Of a stretch of DNA of 64,000 bases, positions 1 to 14,000 are shown piece by piece; position 1 is the first letter of the stretch; each line of letters begins with the position of its first letter. Position numbers and translations under genes: made by a program. Source of the DNA: Ctena decussata. Its lineage: Eukaryota; Mollusca; Bivalvia; Lucinida; Lucinidae. The notes under the pieces were generated by a model, which was given only the letters and a program-made list of their open reading frames with translations, ran no database searches and was not told the DNA's origin. The stretch spans positions 61,817,737-61,881,736 of the forward strand of contig OZ022505.1 in NCBI GenBank assembly GCA_963989385.1. The letters are read 5' to 3'.

Positions 1-155
1 CTCTGGATGAGGTAGCTCTCTGAAATGGGGTCTAGTCTTAAAGAGAAGAATTTGCTCCTACAGGAGCAAATTCTTTCCTTTAAGAGTTGAGCCTTACTGA
101 GAAGAGAGGCAAAATAGTAGAGTTGCTTGTTCTGCAAGTATACCCACTCACTTTA
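1..155. repeat. GGAGCAAATTC-hairpin MITE, partial
   Basis: Core hairpin at about 45-80, where GAATTTGCTCC is followed by GGAGCAAATTCTTTCC. It continues into the family's typical end (GTTGCT...AAGTATACCCACTCA). The same sequence recurs inverted at 23500-23780, including the adjacent TTTGTAAAATGCAACGTCC segment to about 300. The left end is cut by the window. Confidence 0.7.
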
Positions 156-765
156 ATACTGTTTATTAGAGGTATCTGGCAATGGCTGATTTACTACACT
201 TGAGGCTCTAAATAACGCACCCCTTTTGTAAAATGCAACGTCCCGGGGGCATTTAAATGGATTAAAAGGGTATCTGGTATACTTCATGAGATCTTTTTGT
301 CCCGGTGCACTTGTTAAGAAGACCAAAATCCCTGGGTATGAAACCATAGTAAGCACATAACCTTGGTGTATGTTGTTCTTTGAGCACATGTACAGTTTTG
401 CCAGTTTGACAAGGATGTATGTCACAGTCAACATTCAGCTATACTGCAATCACTAACCCCGGAACCATTTGGGTGTTCTATTCTCTTCAGTGTTTAGCAT
501 GACCCTTATGTGAGAACACCCTCCGGAGGTTCTGCTTGTCTGAATACCTACGGTCAAGTTGCCAGCCTATGCGATCACCAACAGCCACCCTAATACCACT
601 TTTCCAACCTCAGGTTCTGCTGTTGTTGTTTTTTTGTCTGTTCATGAGCTATTTTTCCTTGCTGTAAATCAACATTCTTCCTCACATATAAAACAGCTGC
701 ACATATAAGGTGAACATACAGTAGGATTGTGCTAATAATGATAATTATCTTGTTTCAAAAGCAAA

Positions 766-1005
766 TGAGCGGCAACACAAGAAAACCAACAGAGTGGCAT
801 GTGCGACCAGTGAAGACTCAGATCAGCCTGGGCATCCACCCAGTCTGATCAGAGTTTTCGCTGTCCACATGGAGGTAGTTTAGACCCTTAGCTACCCTTT
901 AAGCACAAAGCAAAGACTCTGATGAGACTGGGCAGCTGCCCAGGCTGATCTGAGTCTTCGCTGGGCACATATGCCACTTTGTTGGTTTTCTCATGTCACG
1001 GCTCA
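766..1005. repeat. GGCTCA palindromic MITE, copy 1
   Basis: About 240 bp, nearly palindromic. It begins TGAGCGGCAACAC and ends GTCACGGCTCA, with inner arms AGACTCAGATCAGCCTGGGC and its complement. At least eight related copies occur in the window (4301, 4559, 8151, 21629, 22373, 24248, 25591, 45909). No coding content; typical non-autonomous DNA transposon architecture. Confidence 0.85.
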
Positions 1006-2140
1006 AATAATCTTGCACCAGGCAAGGCATCAGCTATGTTTCTGGTCCTACGCTGATTTTTAATGTCATAAAAAGGAAATTACCCTGTACTATTATCATT
1101 TGTTTGAAGCCAATGTCATTGGTTTATGAAATGAAGCTATTCACCAGCACACTTTGGAAAATTAACCATGAGGTCAGTTTTCCAAAACCTCCTGGTAAAT
1201 GGATTCATTTCATAAAGCCAAAGCATTTGTATACACAAAAGATGTTAGTGAGGGGTTACTGTGCTTTACGTCATAGAAACTGGACTTTTAACACCTGAGA
1301 TATAGCTAATTTTCTTATTTGGTTCAAGATTTTTTGCCTTTAAAATTCAAGCTATGTACTATTATCAGCACATGATTGTGACATTGTCCACCTTGACATA
1401 TATATATCAATCAAATGGAAAATTAAAACATAATCAATTCACAGCACATGACTGTATAAATATTGCCAATGAAAGTCTATTTCCAATGAAAATCTATTTC
1501 GTCTTTAAAACAAAATGGAGATGGAAATACATTAATCTTATTCTAACTGGGCCATATCAAATTAAAAACAGACACAGAAAATAATATTTTAGAAAATTTT
1601 ATTGGTAAATTTGTGACCAAAAAAGGGATTTATCATGATAAAAAAAAAATCAGGCACAAAAAAAAATAAATAAAATGATTTAAAATATGATCAGATTCTT
1701 TCTTGGTTATCCATAAAAGCAAACTTACATGCTAAAAGCTCAGCTCCACTCTAACCCCTGAAACTTCCATTCAAAGCATGACCATAGTTAGGCATACTTA
1801 ACCAAGGTAAGTAACTCACCTTACATTCCCCAATCCCTAACTTTTTCAATGACATCCACAAACTTTTTTTTTTCTTTTTCTTTCTTCTACATTTGAAATC
1901 TTTTATGAAATTTGCACAAGAGACATAGATAGTTCAATCAAAGAAGTAGATTCAATCAAAGAATTAGAGAGTTATAACATTATTTTCAATCACCTAGCAA
2001 AATAAATATCTTCAGCAGGTAAAGTGAAACTACATGTACATACATTTTTACCATTCAAATAAATACTTGTGTCTACATTTTGTTTTTCTATTTCCTAAAT
2101 TTGATTCCTCCTATTCTGGATTTTTTTTCGATCTAGTATA
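1006..2140. other. Downstream flank, nothing recognised
   Basis: AT-rich sequence with short A/T runs. No gene, RNA or repeat that I can support. Confidence 0.5.
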
Positions 2141-2247
2141 CTGAAAAGTGCCTAAATTTTGAGACACCTAAAAATAATTAATTTTCCATTTGTTCCAAAT
2201 GGAAAATTAATAATTTTTGAGTGTCCTAATACTTAAGCATATTACGG
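2141..2247. repeat. 107-bp palindromic MITE with TA target duplication, copy 1
   Basis: Flanked by TA (2139-2140 and 2248-2249), which suggests Tc1/mariner-type mobilisation. The central hairpin is TAATTTTCCATTTG/CAAATGGAAAATTA and the ends are CTGAAAAGTGCCTAA and TTAAGCATATTACGG. A second copy is at 5758-5860. Confidence 0.7.
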
Positions 2248-2382
2248 TATCTCAAATTTGCTATGATACAACACTGTTTAAGTTGAATGGGTACACTTTC
2301 AGGATAATTAACTCTCGTTTTCATTTTTGCCTCTCTCGTCAACAGGAGTCAACTCTTAAAGGGAAATAATAACAGTTCACAT

Positions 2383-2723
2383 CATGTGATTTCCAACAAT
2401 GTGGCATTGGTGACAAGCACAGGCTCCGATCAGACTGCACATAAGTGCAATATGATCAGAGTCTTTGCATGTCACACCAGCCCTCTATGGGAGTGACCCA
2501 AGCTATCATGTGATTTCCAACAATGTGACATTGGTGACAAGCACAGGCTCAGATCAGACTGCACATAGATGCAGTCTGATCAGAGTCTTTGCATGTCAAA
2601 CCAGCCCTCTATGGGAGTGACCCAAGCTACAGAGACAAGTAAGATCTCTGATTACCCTGTATAAATGAGGAGGCTGATCTGAATACCACATGACAAAATT
2701 GCCACATTGTTGGAAAACACATG
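2383..2723. repeat. MITE with CATGTG...CAACAATGTGGCA terminal inverted repeats and an internal duplication
   Basis: The left end CATGTGATTTCCAACAATG mirrors the right end ending ACATTGTTGGAAAACACATG. Between them a 124-bp unit is tandemly repeated (2381-2504 and 2505-2628), so a second copy of the left end lies inside. Otherwise non-coding. Confidence 0.7.
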
Positions 2724-3804
2724 AACTGGCTCAATTATTTTCGCCCTTCTTGAAGAGGTGGAAGGGCTTTGTCCTTAACAGAAGAAAAGAGAAGCAATGA
2801 CAGTTGTTCCTTCTGTAAAAATGGCAGAAAAACAATGAAGGCGTAACCAAACACAGAACGGTCTCTGATAAAAGGAATAGAGAATGAGAATTCTCAGATT
2901 TTTTTTTTTGTAAATTCTAAACAAACTCTAACAACAAACTGAAGTTAGAACTGCTTCATGGGAGTCATAACATATGTTTCAGACCAATTTCTATAAAGTC
3001 TCATTAAAAATAATTATTCTGGCTGCCCATCACGAAAACAGTGCTACAAAGCTGTAACTTTAGGCAGAAATTAGAAATAAGAAAATCAATAGCGGGAAAA
3101 ATCATAAAATACTCCCTTTACATAAAACTGGACTGACTGTATCTCAAAACAGAGGTGTAGAAGTCTTTGAAATCAATAAAAAAAACAACTGAATGGGAGA
3201 GGTCACTCGATTACTTCCCTCCAACAATATGGAATACAAATAAGGGGAAATAAATATTTTGCAAACAGAGGACCAATCTGGTAAAAGATGTAAATATATT
3301 TCAAAGGGAGATAACCTCTCATTACCTCTTTTTTGCAAAATATTACTTCAATCTAATTGCTTCCCTTTGCAAAATATTTTTCCTTCATGCGAAGGAAGCC
3401 AACATGATCTGGATATTGAAATAAATATTTTGCAAAGGCAGAAAATATGCCTCCTTTTGCATACTATTTATTACCCTTACCAATCTAATTACCTCCCTCT
3501 ACAAATAGTTCCCTTCCCTTATGAAACCAAGGCAAACTTGTAATGCATGTAAACATTTTGCCAAGGGAGACAATCTGTCTCTCTTTGCAAAATCTTTATT
3601 TTCCTTACCAGTCTAATTACTTCCCTTTGCAAAATATCAAATTCCCTTACATATACTGTTTTCCTAAAATTTCCCTTACTGTATCTGATAAGAAACGTAA
3701 CCTGTTATGTCTCAAACTGCATGCCTAAACACAGTTCTGTTTTTAACCCTGTAAGAACCAAAAGAGCAGACCACAAAATTATGTCTGCCAAATTTCAAAA
3801 ATAA
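2724..3804. other. AT-rich 3' flank with degenerate TTTGCAAAATATT repeats
   Basis: From about 3240 to 3720 the motif TTTGCAAAATATT and the phrase GGGAGATAA recur irregularly in both orientations, a decayed repeat cluster. 2724-2850 looks like a worn copy of the GGAGCAAATTC MITE. The small open frames here are not convincing as genes. Confidence 0.4.
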
Positions 3805-3810
3805 TTTATT
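3805..3810 (-). promoter_or_regulatory. Candidate poly(A) signal AATAAA for ARIH1
   Basis: AATAAA on the minus strand, about 310 nt beyond the stop codon at 4120. It is the first canonical hexamer I found downstream. Others lie near 3462 and 3590, so the true 3' end is uncertain. Confidence 0.35.
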
Positions 3811-3848
3811 TGAGCTATATCATATGCAGAATTCAATGACTAAAGCTC

Positions 3849-3910
3849 AAGTCGCGTAGACCCAAATGAGGCAACTCATTATGAGCCACCTCATCTGGAT
3901 CTAAACTGAT
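3849..3910. repeat. Short GATGAGGTGGCTCATTATGAG hairpin element
   Basis: Imperfect palindrome around CTCATTATGAG, with arms related to GATCCAGATGAGG. The same family occurs at 10592-10648 and, nearly perfectly, at 47339-47404. Confidence 0.55.
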
Positions 3911-4119
3911 TGTAAATTCAACAATTTTCTTTTTTTGGCACTTTAAGGGTTAAGTGCCCCAGACAGTGCTTCGGAAATCAGTCCAGAAACAACTTAAAAA
4001 TGTGAATAATGGGATGAAAACCTTGCAACATTTTTCCACACATAAACAATATTAGACTTTCAATATATACAGCAACATGATACAAGGAAATTTAAATATC
4101 GTCCTACGATGCCTGTCTC

Positions 4120-4204
4120 TCATAAATCCTGATATTCCCAAGAGTCTTTGTCGTAACCCTCATGTACATGATCTAACAATACTTTCCGACGACTTTCACA
4201 GTAT
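4120..4204 (-). CDS. ARIH1: ARIH1 terminal coding exon 13 (residues 482-509 and stop)
   Basis: Reads (R)[18 protein letters not shown] then KDSWEYQDL and TGA at 4122-4120. It matches the conserved family C-terminus ([23 protein letters not shown]). Acceptor AATTTTCAG. Too short for an ORF scan; found by homology and phase (one base completes the Arg codon). Confidence 0.94.
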
Positions 4205-7200
4205 CTGAAAATTAAATACAAAATTATGTGGCAGAACAAGTACTAATAACAACAACAGATGCAAGTATAACAATAAAAGAACATACGAGTCAAGAATATA
4301 TGAGCCGCAACACGACAAAACAATGTGGTTGTGCGCCCTGCCCAGACTCAGATCAGCCTGGGCATTTGCCCAGTCTGGTCAGACTCTTCGCTAAGTGCTT
4401 AAAGGGTAGCTAAGGGACTGAGCTACCTCCATGCGGACAGCGAAGACTCTGATCAGACTGGGCGGATGCCCAGGCTGATCTGAGTCTGCGCTGGCGGCAC
4501 AATCATATTTTGGTTTTGTCATGGTGCGGCTCATATATCACTGGTATGATAACTTATATGAGCCGGGACATGACAAAACCAACAAAGTGGTATGTGCTCC
4601 AAGTGATGACTCCGGCAGCCTGGGCATCCACCTGGTCTGACCAAAGTCTTCACTGTCAGCATTGAGGTAGCTTAGATCCTTAGCTACCAATTAAGCACAC
4701 AGCAAAGACTCTGATCAGACTGGGTGGATGCCCAGGCTGATCTGAGTCATTCCTTGGCATGCATGCCACTTTGTTGGATTTGTCATGTGGTGGCTCATAT
4801 GATACAGCATGGCTCTAGCTTCTCCATAAAGCTGGTGACTGGTTTAACACCATTTCTTTTTTTTCACACAAGAACTGAATTGGTCCACTTTCGGGGGAAG
4901 AATCTCTGTCATTTTCATTTTTACCGCACTTCTCAACTGGGATCAACTCTTAAAGGAAATATGCTCCTCTTGGAGCAAGTTCCAAATTTGCTCCTCTTCT
5001 TGGAGCAAATTCCTTCAAGAGTAGACCCCCTTTTGGAAAGGCTATGCTATCCATAGGAGCTAACAGGAAGTCTCCTAAGTTATTTCCCTTTCTAAAAATG
5101 GCAGAAAAATATGGAGGTGTACTCAGTCACCTTAAATTTATGGAAATAGATTTACAAAAAATGGACAAAGAGCAACAACTCTTGCAAAATAAATATGTTT
5201 GATTTTTTTACTTACTGTGAAAAAGCTGGTGAAGGGAGATAATATATGACTGGTGCTAACAAAATATGAGCCACGACAAGACTGTCTGCATGGAGCTAGC
5301 TTCAACCCTAAGCTACCCTTCTAAGTGCACAGCAAAGACTTTAATCAAACTGGACAGATGGAATTGAAACCAAAAACCAAACTGTCCCATTTTTAGGACA
5401 ATCACGGTAATTATTTAAAGTGTCCCAATTTTTATAATTTGTATCTTATGTTTAAGTTTCAGTTTAATCATATTTTATTGCCTTTGAAACAAGCAATGGG
5501 GTTGGGTATCTTATGTATACATTTGGCATAATTGTATGGAGAATGTTGTATAATTAATTTAAACTTGAAAAACTGTCCCACAAGCTGATAAATGTAATGC
5601 CGTACCTGTATTTGTCTTGGACTTTCTGTTTTATATCAGCTAACATATCAGATGTTATGTCTCGCTCTAGGTATTCGGAAAGTTGTTCAGTTGCATGCTC
5701 TAAATCTTTCTGGTTTTCCTGAAAGAAAAACACAAAAAATTGTACAATAAAATAATTTAATGTGCCTAAATTTTGAGACACCTAAAAATAATTAATTTTC
5801 CATATGGGACAAATGGAAAATTAATTATTTTACGTGTCCCAATACTTAAGCACTTTCCAGTATACCAGATTGATCCTGAATATTGGGACAGTATTTCAGT
5901 TATATCAAGCCAATGGAAGGGTCATGATGAAAGTTTGTGTCCAATGGGGCTCTGATTGCATCCGGAAAGAAATCTGCATCTAGCAGGATTCATACCTGGG
6001 TCCCTAGCTTTGCAGGCTTTGCAGGCTAGCACTTATCCTTCCAAAATGGGGCTTCTACTTCATTGAATCACAGGACATTGACATTGCATCTATGGAACCA
6101 ATACAAAAGCTTCTGAGGCTTAGTATACATTACTATATAATAGAAGAAGAAGGAATTCAACGCCGAGGCATTTTTTGTGGTATATATTGGGCTACAGATA
6201 CCAACTAAGTATGGTCGGAAATTTCGTTTTACGGCGACAAATCAGCGGAGCCGTAAAACGAAATTTGCGACCATAAAACCGACGATTTACCTCCCCAAAT
6301 GACAATTTTTAATACAGTTATCCCCATTCTAATGCACTTGTCCAGTGCTGGAAACTGCCAGTGGCCCGGTGGCCAAATGCTCCTAAATTTTGTTTCAGGC
6401 CACCAGAAATTTCCAAAATATGACCTTTAGTGGCCCAAATTTATCTTTCTGGCAATACTAAATGAATGGGAACTTTAGGTTGTGGATAATTTGGGCCACT
6501 GAAAGTTAGGCCTGTTTAGCTTTTGGGACACCACATTAATCTTGCGAGTTTCCAGCACTGCTTGTCACATTTTCACCTTTAATAGTGTGTTACTTTGCAT
6601 CCATAGCCAACGCTTTCAGCGATGTAAAACCAGACGTTAGCCAATGAGAAGCGACGTTACGTAATGACGTCGGTTTCCGACAGTATATCGCAGGATTTAC
6701 CGTCGCAAATTTTTGACGTTATCCGATCAGACATCGCTTTACATACGTAAGTGCATTAGAATGTTTGCTGGTTGTGTAAATTTTTAGCACATTACAGTAA
6801 TACAGGTTTGACTGGAGATCCACCTAAGACCACACTTTAATACAGTCTTACTGGCATCTACGCTATTTATTTGGTTATATGACGACAACACCAAAAATCT
6901 AGATCTATCTTTTACTACAGACCTAGAACTTAAAGGTTGTCAAATGGAAAGCACACTTACATAATACTAATGATTTAGGTATTTGGATCAGTCTAAAGGG
7001 ACAAACTCTGTCTTATACATGTAGCTAAATAAATATGTTAAACTGTGTTCCATTTAACTTTTTGAAACATCCCTACATGATAAAATACACATTCAAAGGA
7101 CTTCTTCGATTAAGGCGAGGATTTTCCCCATTAGACCGGCGCGACAGGTCCGAATTTTCAAAAGTATAAAGTGTGCAAATTTTTCTTAGCGGAGCTTCCA

Positions 7201-10200
7201 CAAATATGTTAGCCGTATGAAATCAGATCATTTGTGATTCAGACCCAAAGACATGGGGAGATAATCCAGTCTGACCCTACCTACCCTTAATTCAAGGTTT
7301 TGGCATACCTCAGTTTTTGAGGTAATAAAAATATTGAAATCAGTCATTCATTTCATACATTTCTGTCATAAATGCATGCTAAATACATGCATATCACAAT
7401 ACAAAGCAATGGTTTTCTTCTTGTTATGCCTGACTGGCATTTAAACAAGCAAAACCACAGTTATACTTCCGGTCAAAGCGGCCAAAAGAGAACGCTTCAC
7501 TATAACTAAAATACAAGTACTTTCCCCCCCGTGACCCAGCATTTCCTTCATGCAGCAGACTTATGCGATGGAAGTACGCAATATATATGAAAGGGAAGCT
7601 GGGTCACGGGGGGGAACGATACTCAATAAGCCAAAGAAGAAGAATGGTCAACAGTAGCACTGTGATCTTCAAGGATTTTATTGTGTACCATGACCTTGAA
7701 ATGAGGTCAAGGTCACATACATATAGTCAAAACTATCCAGTGATGTCTGTTATGTAAGTAATGTAAGTCAAAAAAGGGTGAAATGTATAGAATAAATCAT
7801 TATTTCAACGATCAGTTTGAGGATAATTTACAATTTTTCTCAACAATGACGTCAACGTGAACGTATGTTTAACGTACTTTACATAGACACAAACACTTGA
7901 AAATGCATTTGTCATGCAAGTTACAAGTCATAGTCATAAATGCAAAGCAAAAGTCAGTGATCCGTATAACTTTTAAATCATGGGGAAAATCCTCGCCTTA
8001 ATCGAAGAAGTCCTTTGAATTACAGTCAAACTAAATATTGGAACAGATGTCAGTGCTCCAGATCAGAATGCATAATAGGGATAATTTAGGGTAAACTTTC
8101 CACATTTGTTTCAGCAAAAAATGACATTGTTTTTGCATATGAAAATGTAATGGAGCTAGCTTAGACCCTTGGCTACCCATTAAGCGCAAAGCAAAGGTTC
8201 TGCTCAGACTGGGCAGATGCCCAGGCTGATCTGAGTCTGTGCTGGGTGCACAACCACTTTGTTGGTTTTCTCGTGTTGCGGCTCATTTGTCCATAAAAAT
8301 GTATGCTACGAATTTGTAATCCCTCTTGGATGGACACACGGCGCCAAGTGTGTGCAACTATGGTTACGTACCGTTGAGCCACTTGGGTGACGTCGATAAG
8401 AGAATTGAACTGAACTGAACTTGTAATCCCTCATTATAACCATCTCGCCAAGACAATTCCAATGAGGAATCACAACATATGTTTTCATTGAGAAATGAGA
8501 AAAATTATCCCAGAATAATCCTTAAAACCCCATTTAGCTCTGAGAAGTGCCAGATATACAGTGTAGACCCAATTCAGACTGACCTAACAAGGGACACTCA
8601 AGACCTAGTTGTTCAAAACTAACAACCTTGTAAATATTAATAATTCTAACACAGTGCGCCTATAGAAGCAATGGAAAGTTACCGTGTTTTATTCTGCAAC
8701 AATTCACTGTTTCGAGGCGCGTGAATCTAAATGCTGACGTAACTTGCATTACTGACGTAATTTTGTGACGTTTCGAGACGTTAGACGGTGTAACGTCTCT
8801 TTTTCTTTTTAAAATCGCTATAATAGCGTACATTTATGTTAGATACAGTTAAAAATATTGGCGGGAGCATGAACGCGCTGGCATGAAGGTTGGGAGAGTT
8901 TGAATGAAAAGAATAATTTTTCAGCGTTTTTGAGCGTTAGAATCGAAATAGTTCAGCTCTAGCATTGAATTGTTGAGTAATAATTCACTGTTTGTCGGTC
9001 AGTTGTAAGTAAATATATCACTCGCGCTCCGCGCTCGTGATATGATCTACTTTACAACTGACCTCCAAACAGTGAATTATTACTCAACAATTCACTGCTA
9101 GGGCTGATCTATTTCTTAAACAGACATTACATTTTCAAATGATTCATATGCAAAAGCACTGTCATTTTTTGGCTGAAAAAAAAATACAAAAGCTCCTCAC
9201 AGTTTTTTCAGCAAAAAAAAAACCTAAACATATATATTAGTACACTTAATTTTGACCAAAGACTTTGTAATGCTGACAGTGCTTTTAACAAATGGGCCAG
9301 CATTAAAATCTATGGTTTACCATTTTACCAATAATTTTTGACATTTCTAATTCAAACAGTTTGATATGACTAATCTTTATTCTTTAGTTTTCAAATTATC
9401 TTTCATTCTATCTGTACTTTGTTAATCTTTGCAGTTTATTTACTTATTTATTTTCTTTCTTTTTTTTTAGAATTTTGCTTTACTGAAATTACTCTTATTT
9501 GAATGATTAAATTTCTTTCTCCTAATTTTTCCTATCATTTTTTTTCTTCTTTTTTTCCATTTCTATTTTTCATTTTTGAATGTTTGAATTATTTTTCACT
9601 TTTTTTTTTAATTTCATTATTTGTTTCTTTTGTTTATAAATTATTACAAAACATTTTTTGTTGAATATGTCTTATTACAAAGCAAAGCTCCAGCTAATTC
9701 CTCAATACTCATCATTATTGTCACAACTATGAATATGATGTTTGTGCAAACCCCTTTCCCCTCCATTAAATCTCCAAACAATTAGAGTAATTAATTACTC
9801 TACAGGCTGACCAGTTCTATCTCAATTATTATTGATCTCAACTTTCAATTATCTCTAATGATCCATACTAAACTTTAAATGCTACTTATATTAATTAGTT
9901 AATTTAAAGTAATATCTCTTTCTGTCATTATTTGAGACTTTGAGAAAAGAAATTGATTATCTACTTTTACTTTCTGTCAAAAGAATGAAAAATATATAAA
10001 ACCATAATTTTCCATCAGAAACCAGTAACAACCAATGGTTATCATAAGTGGCATATTCAGGATAATAGGAAAGGATAGACATAAAAAGATTAAAGGTAAG
10101 CAACAATTATTATCTTTAGTCTAGTCTAGTCTAGTTTATTTTATTTCACATTTGTTTCTCCTCTGTTACACTTCCATTACATGAAAAGATTAAAGGCAAG

Positions 10201-11026
10201 CAAAGTTGTTATCTTATTTATTTATTTATTTATTTATTTATTCATTTAACATATTTTGTTTGTCCATTTCTTCAAGTACTTGGACACCGTCAGATCCTGT
10301 ACCATATTGTATATTGTATTGTTTTGTAACCATGTAGTGTGTAGTAAATAAAATATTGTTTAAACCAAGTACTTGGACAGATTAAGGGCAATCAATCAAT
10401 AATTATTATCTTACTACATGTACTAACTTTAACATTCATTTATTTAAATGTTTTTATTATTTTTCTGTTTTTACAACGCTTCTGTTACTTTAACCAGGAA
10501 TCGCCAACGTGTTCTCTTACTTAACCAATAAGAGTAAACATAGCTATAACCAAATTACCACTTAGAGGGCCAAAAATGAAAATAATGAAATTTGCAAACA
10601 GTGAAGATCCAGATGAGGTGGCTCATAATGAGCCACCTCAATGGATCTCCACTATTCCACTATTTGCTCTCTAGTATAAGATGTAGCTTGGACAAAACAT
10701 TTTTAGAAATTCTGCAAACATAAATTTTGTCATATGCTTTTTTTTTGCTTCTTTTTTTAAGAGTCAATATTTTTCAAATGGACTATCCCATGCTGTCCAG
10801 GAACAATACAGCAAAGACTACAAAGTTATTTCAAAGAAATAAGAGAAATCATCTTCTCTTTCTTGTATTATCCTTGGTATTGACCGGCAACTAAATGGTG
10901 CATTCAAATGCGAGATATTTTAAACATGTATGTTTTACCTGTATATTTAATATCACATTGTTTTATCATGTAATGCTGACCTGTGATCGCTTTTCGGCAT
11001 TTGCGCTAAGATCAAAGTCATAATGA

Positions 11027-11073
<47 letters not shown>

Positions 11074-14000
11074 TCCTGTATCCAGCCTGTGTGGGACAGA
11101 CAGGTCTAAGCAAACACTGTTGACATAGAACAGGGGCCGTATTCATAAAGTCACTTAAGTCGTTGCTATGCAAAGACTGTTCCTCCAGAGCAAATTTCAT
11201 AGTTGTGGGGAATCTCCTTCAAAGAAATTTAGCCTTAGCAACAGCATAGCAACCACTTATGTCGTTTTATGAATACGGCCCAAGAATATTTATAAAGGAG
11301 CAGTTTGTTAAGGGTCTAAACTGTTTGCCATTCCACCTGCATCCTCTGAAAGTATACTCAAACAGTAAACCAAGCAATTCTATTTTCTGGACAAAGTATC
11401 ATTTAAGGTGTCCCTATATGTTTCACAATACTGTCAATAGCAGCATATGCTTGTTCTGGCAATGGGTAACTTCATTTAAAGATTTTATTAGCTACCAGTT
11501 TGACTCTTCTGCTCCTTACAGAGAAAACAACTGAAGCATCGGTTCACATCTTGCCTGGGACTTGTCTGTGCTGATTTACTATCAATATTAGCACATGCCT
11601 GTGCTGGGAAAGATGGACATGCTCATCAATAAGATATTACATTTTCTAGTGTACTGTATTACACTGCTTATAATATTATCAACTGTTCTCGTCTTGCCTG
11701 GGACTTGTCTGTGCTGACTGACTATCAATATTAGCACATGCCTGTGCTGGGAAAGATGGACATGCTCATCATTAGAGTATAACATTTACTTCTGCACTGT
11801 ATAATATTGCTTATAATTTTATCAACTGTTCTAGTCTTGTCTGGGACTTGTCTGTGCTGATTTACTATCAATATTAGCACATGCCTGTGCTGGGAATGAT
11901 GGACATGCTCATCAATAGATTATTACATTTATTTGTGAACTGTATTACACTGCTAATGATTTTATCAACTGTTCTTGTCTTGCCTTGGACTTGTCTGTGC
12001 TGATTTACTATCAATATTAGCACATGCCTGTGCTGGGAAAGATGGACATGCTCATCAATAGATTATAACATTTACTAGTGTACTGTACTACATAACCTAT
12101 GATTTTATCAACTGTTCTTGTCTTGCCTGAGACTTGTCTGTGCTGATTGACTATCAATATTAGCACATGCCTGTGCTGGGAATGATGGACATGCTCATCA
12201 ATAGATTATTACATTTATTTGTGAACTGTATTACACTGCTAATGATTTTATCAACTGTTCTTGTCTTGCCTGGGACTTGTCTGTGCTGATTTACTATCAA
12301 TATTAGCACATGCCTGTGCTGGGAAAGATGGACATGCTCATCAATAGATTATAACATTTACTAGTGTACTGTACTACATTGCCTATGATTTTATCAACTG
12401 TTCTCGTCTTGCCTGGGACTTGTCTGTGCTGATTGACTATCAATATTAGCACATGCCTGTGCTGGGAATGATAGACATGCTCATCAATAGATTATTACAT
12501 TTATTTGTGAACTGTATTACACTGCTAATGATTTTATCAACTGTTCATGTCTTCCCTGGGACTTGTCTGTGCTGATTTACTCTCAATATTAGCACATGCC
12601 TGTGCTGGGAAAGATGGACATGCTCATCAACAGATTATAACATTTACTAGTGTACTGTACTACATTGCCTAAGTTTTATCAATTGTTCTCGTCTTGCCTG
12701 GGACTTGTCTGTGCTGATTGACTATCAATATTAGCACATGCCTGTGCTGGGAATAATGGACATGCTAATCAATAGATTATTACATTTATTTGTGAACTGT
12801 ATTACACTGCTAATGATTTTATCAACTGTTCTTGTCTTGCCTGGGACTTGTCTGTGCTGATTTACTCTCAATATTAGCACATGCCTGTGCTGGGAAAGAT
12901 GGACATGCTCATCAATAGATTATTACATTTATTTGTGAACTGTATTACACTGCTAATGATTTTATCAACTGTTCTTGTCTTGCCTTGGACTTGTCTGTGC
13001 TGATTTACTATCAATATTAGCACATGCCTGTGCTGGGAAAGATGGACATGCTCATCAATAGATTATAACATTTACTAATGTACTGTACTACATTACCTAT
13101 GATTTCATCAACTGTTCTTGTCTTGCCTGGGACTTGTCTGTGCTGATTGACTATCAATATTAGCACATGCCTGTGCTGGGAATGATGGACATGCTCATCA
13201 ATAGATTATTACATTTATTTGTGAACTGTATTACACTGCTAATGATTTTATCAACTGTTCATGTCTTGCCTGGGACTTGTCTGTGCTGATTTACTCTCAA
13301 TATTAGCACATGCCTGTGCTGGGAAAGATGGACATGCTCATCAATAGATTATAACATTTACTAGTGTACTGTACTACATTGCCTATGATTTTATCAATTG
13401 TTCTCGTCTTGCCTGGGACTTGTCAGTGCTGATTGACTATCAATATTAGCACATGCCTGTGCTGGGAATAATGGACATGCTCATCAATAGATTATTACAT
13501 TTATTTGTGAAATGTATTACATTGCTAATGATTTTATCAACTGTTCTTGTCTTGCCTGGGACTTGTATGTGCTGATTTACTCTCAATATTAGCACATGCC
13601 TGTGCTGGGAAAGATGGACATGCTCATCAATAAATTATTACATTTATTTCTGAACTGTATTACACTGCTACTGATTTTATCAACTGTTCTTGTCTTGCCT
13701 GGGACTTGTCTGTGCTGATTTACTATCAATATTAGCACATGCCTGTGCTGGGAAAGATGGACATGCTCATCAATAGATTATAACATTTACTAGTGTACTG
13801 TACTACATTGCCTATGATTTTATCAACTGTTCTCGTCTTGCCTGGGACTTGTCTGTGCTGATTGACTATCAATATTAGCACATGCCTGTGCTGGGAAAGA
13901 TGGACATGCTCATCAATAGATTATAACATTTACTAGTGTACTGTACTACATTGCCTATGATTTTATCAACTGTTCTTGTCCTGCCTGGGACTTGTCTGTG

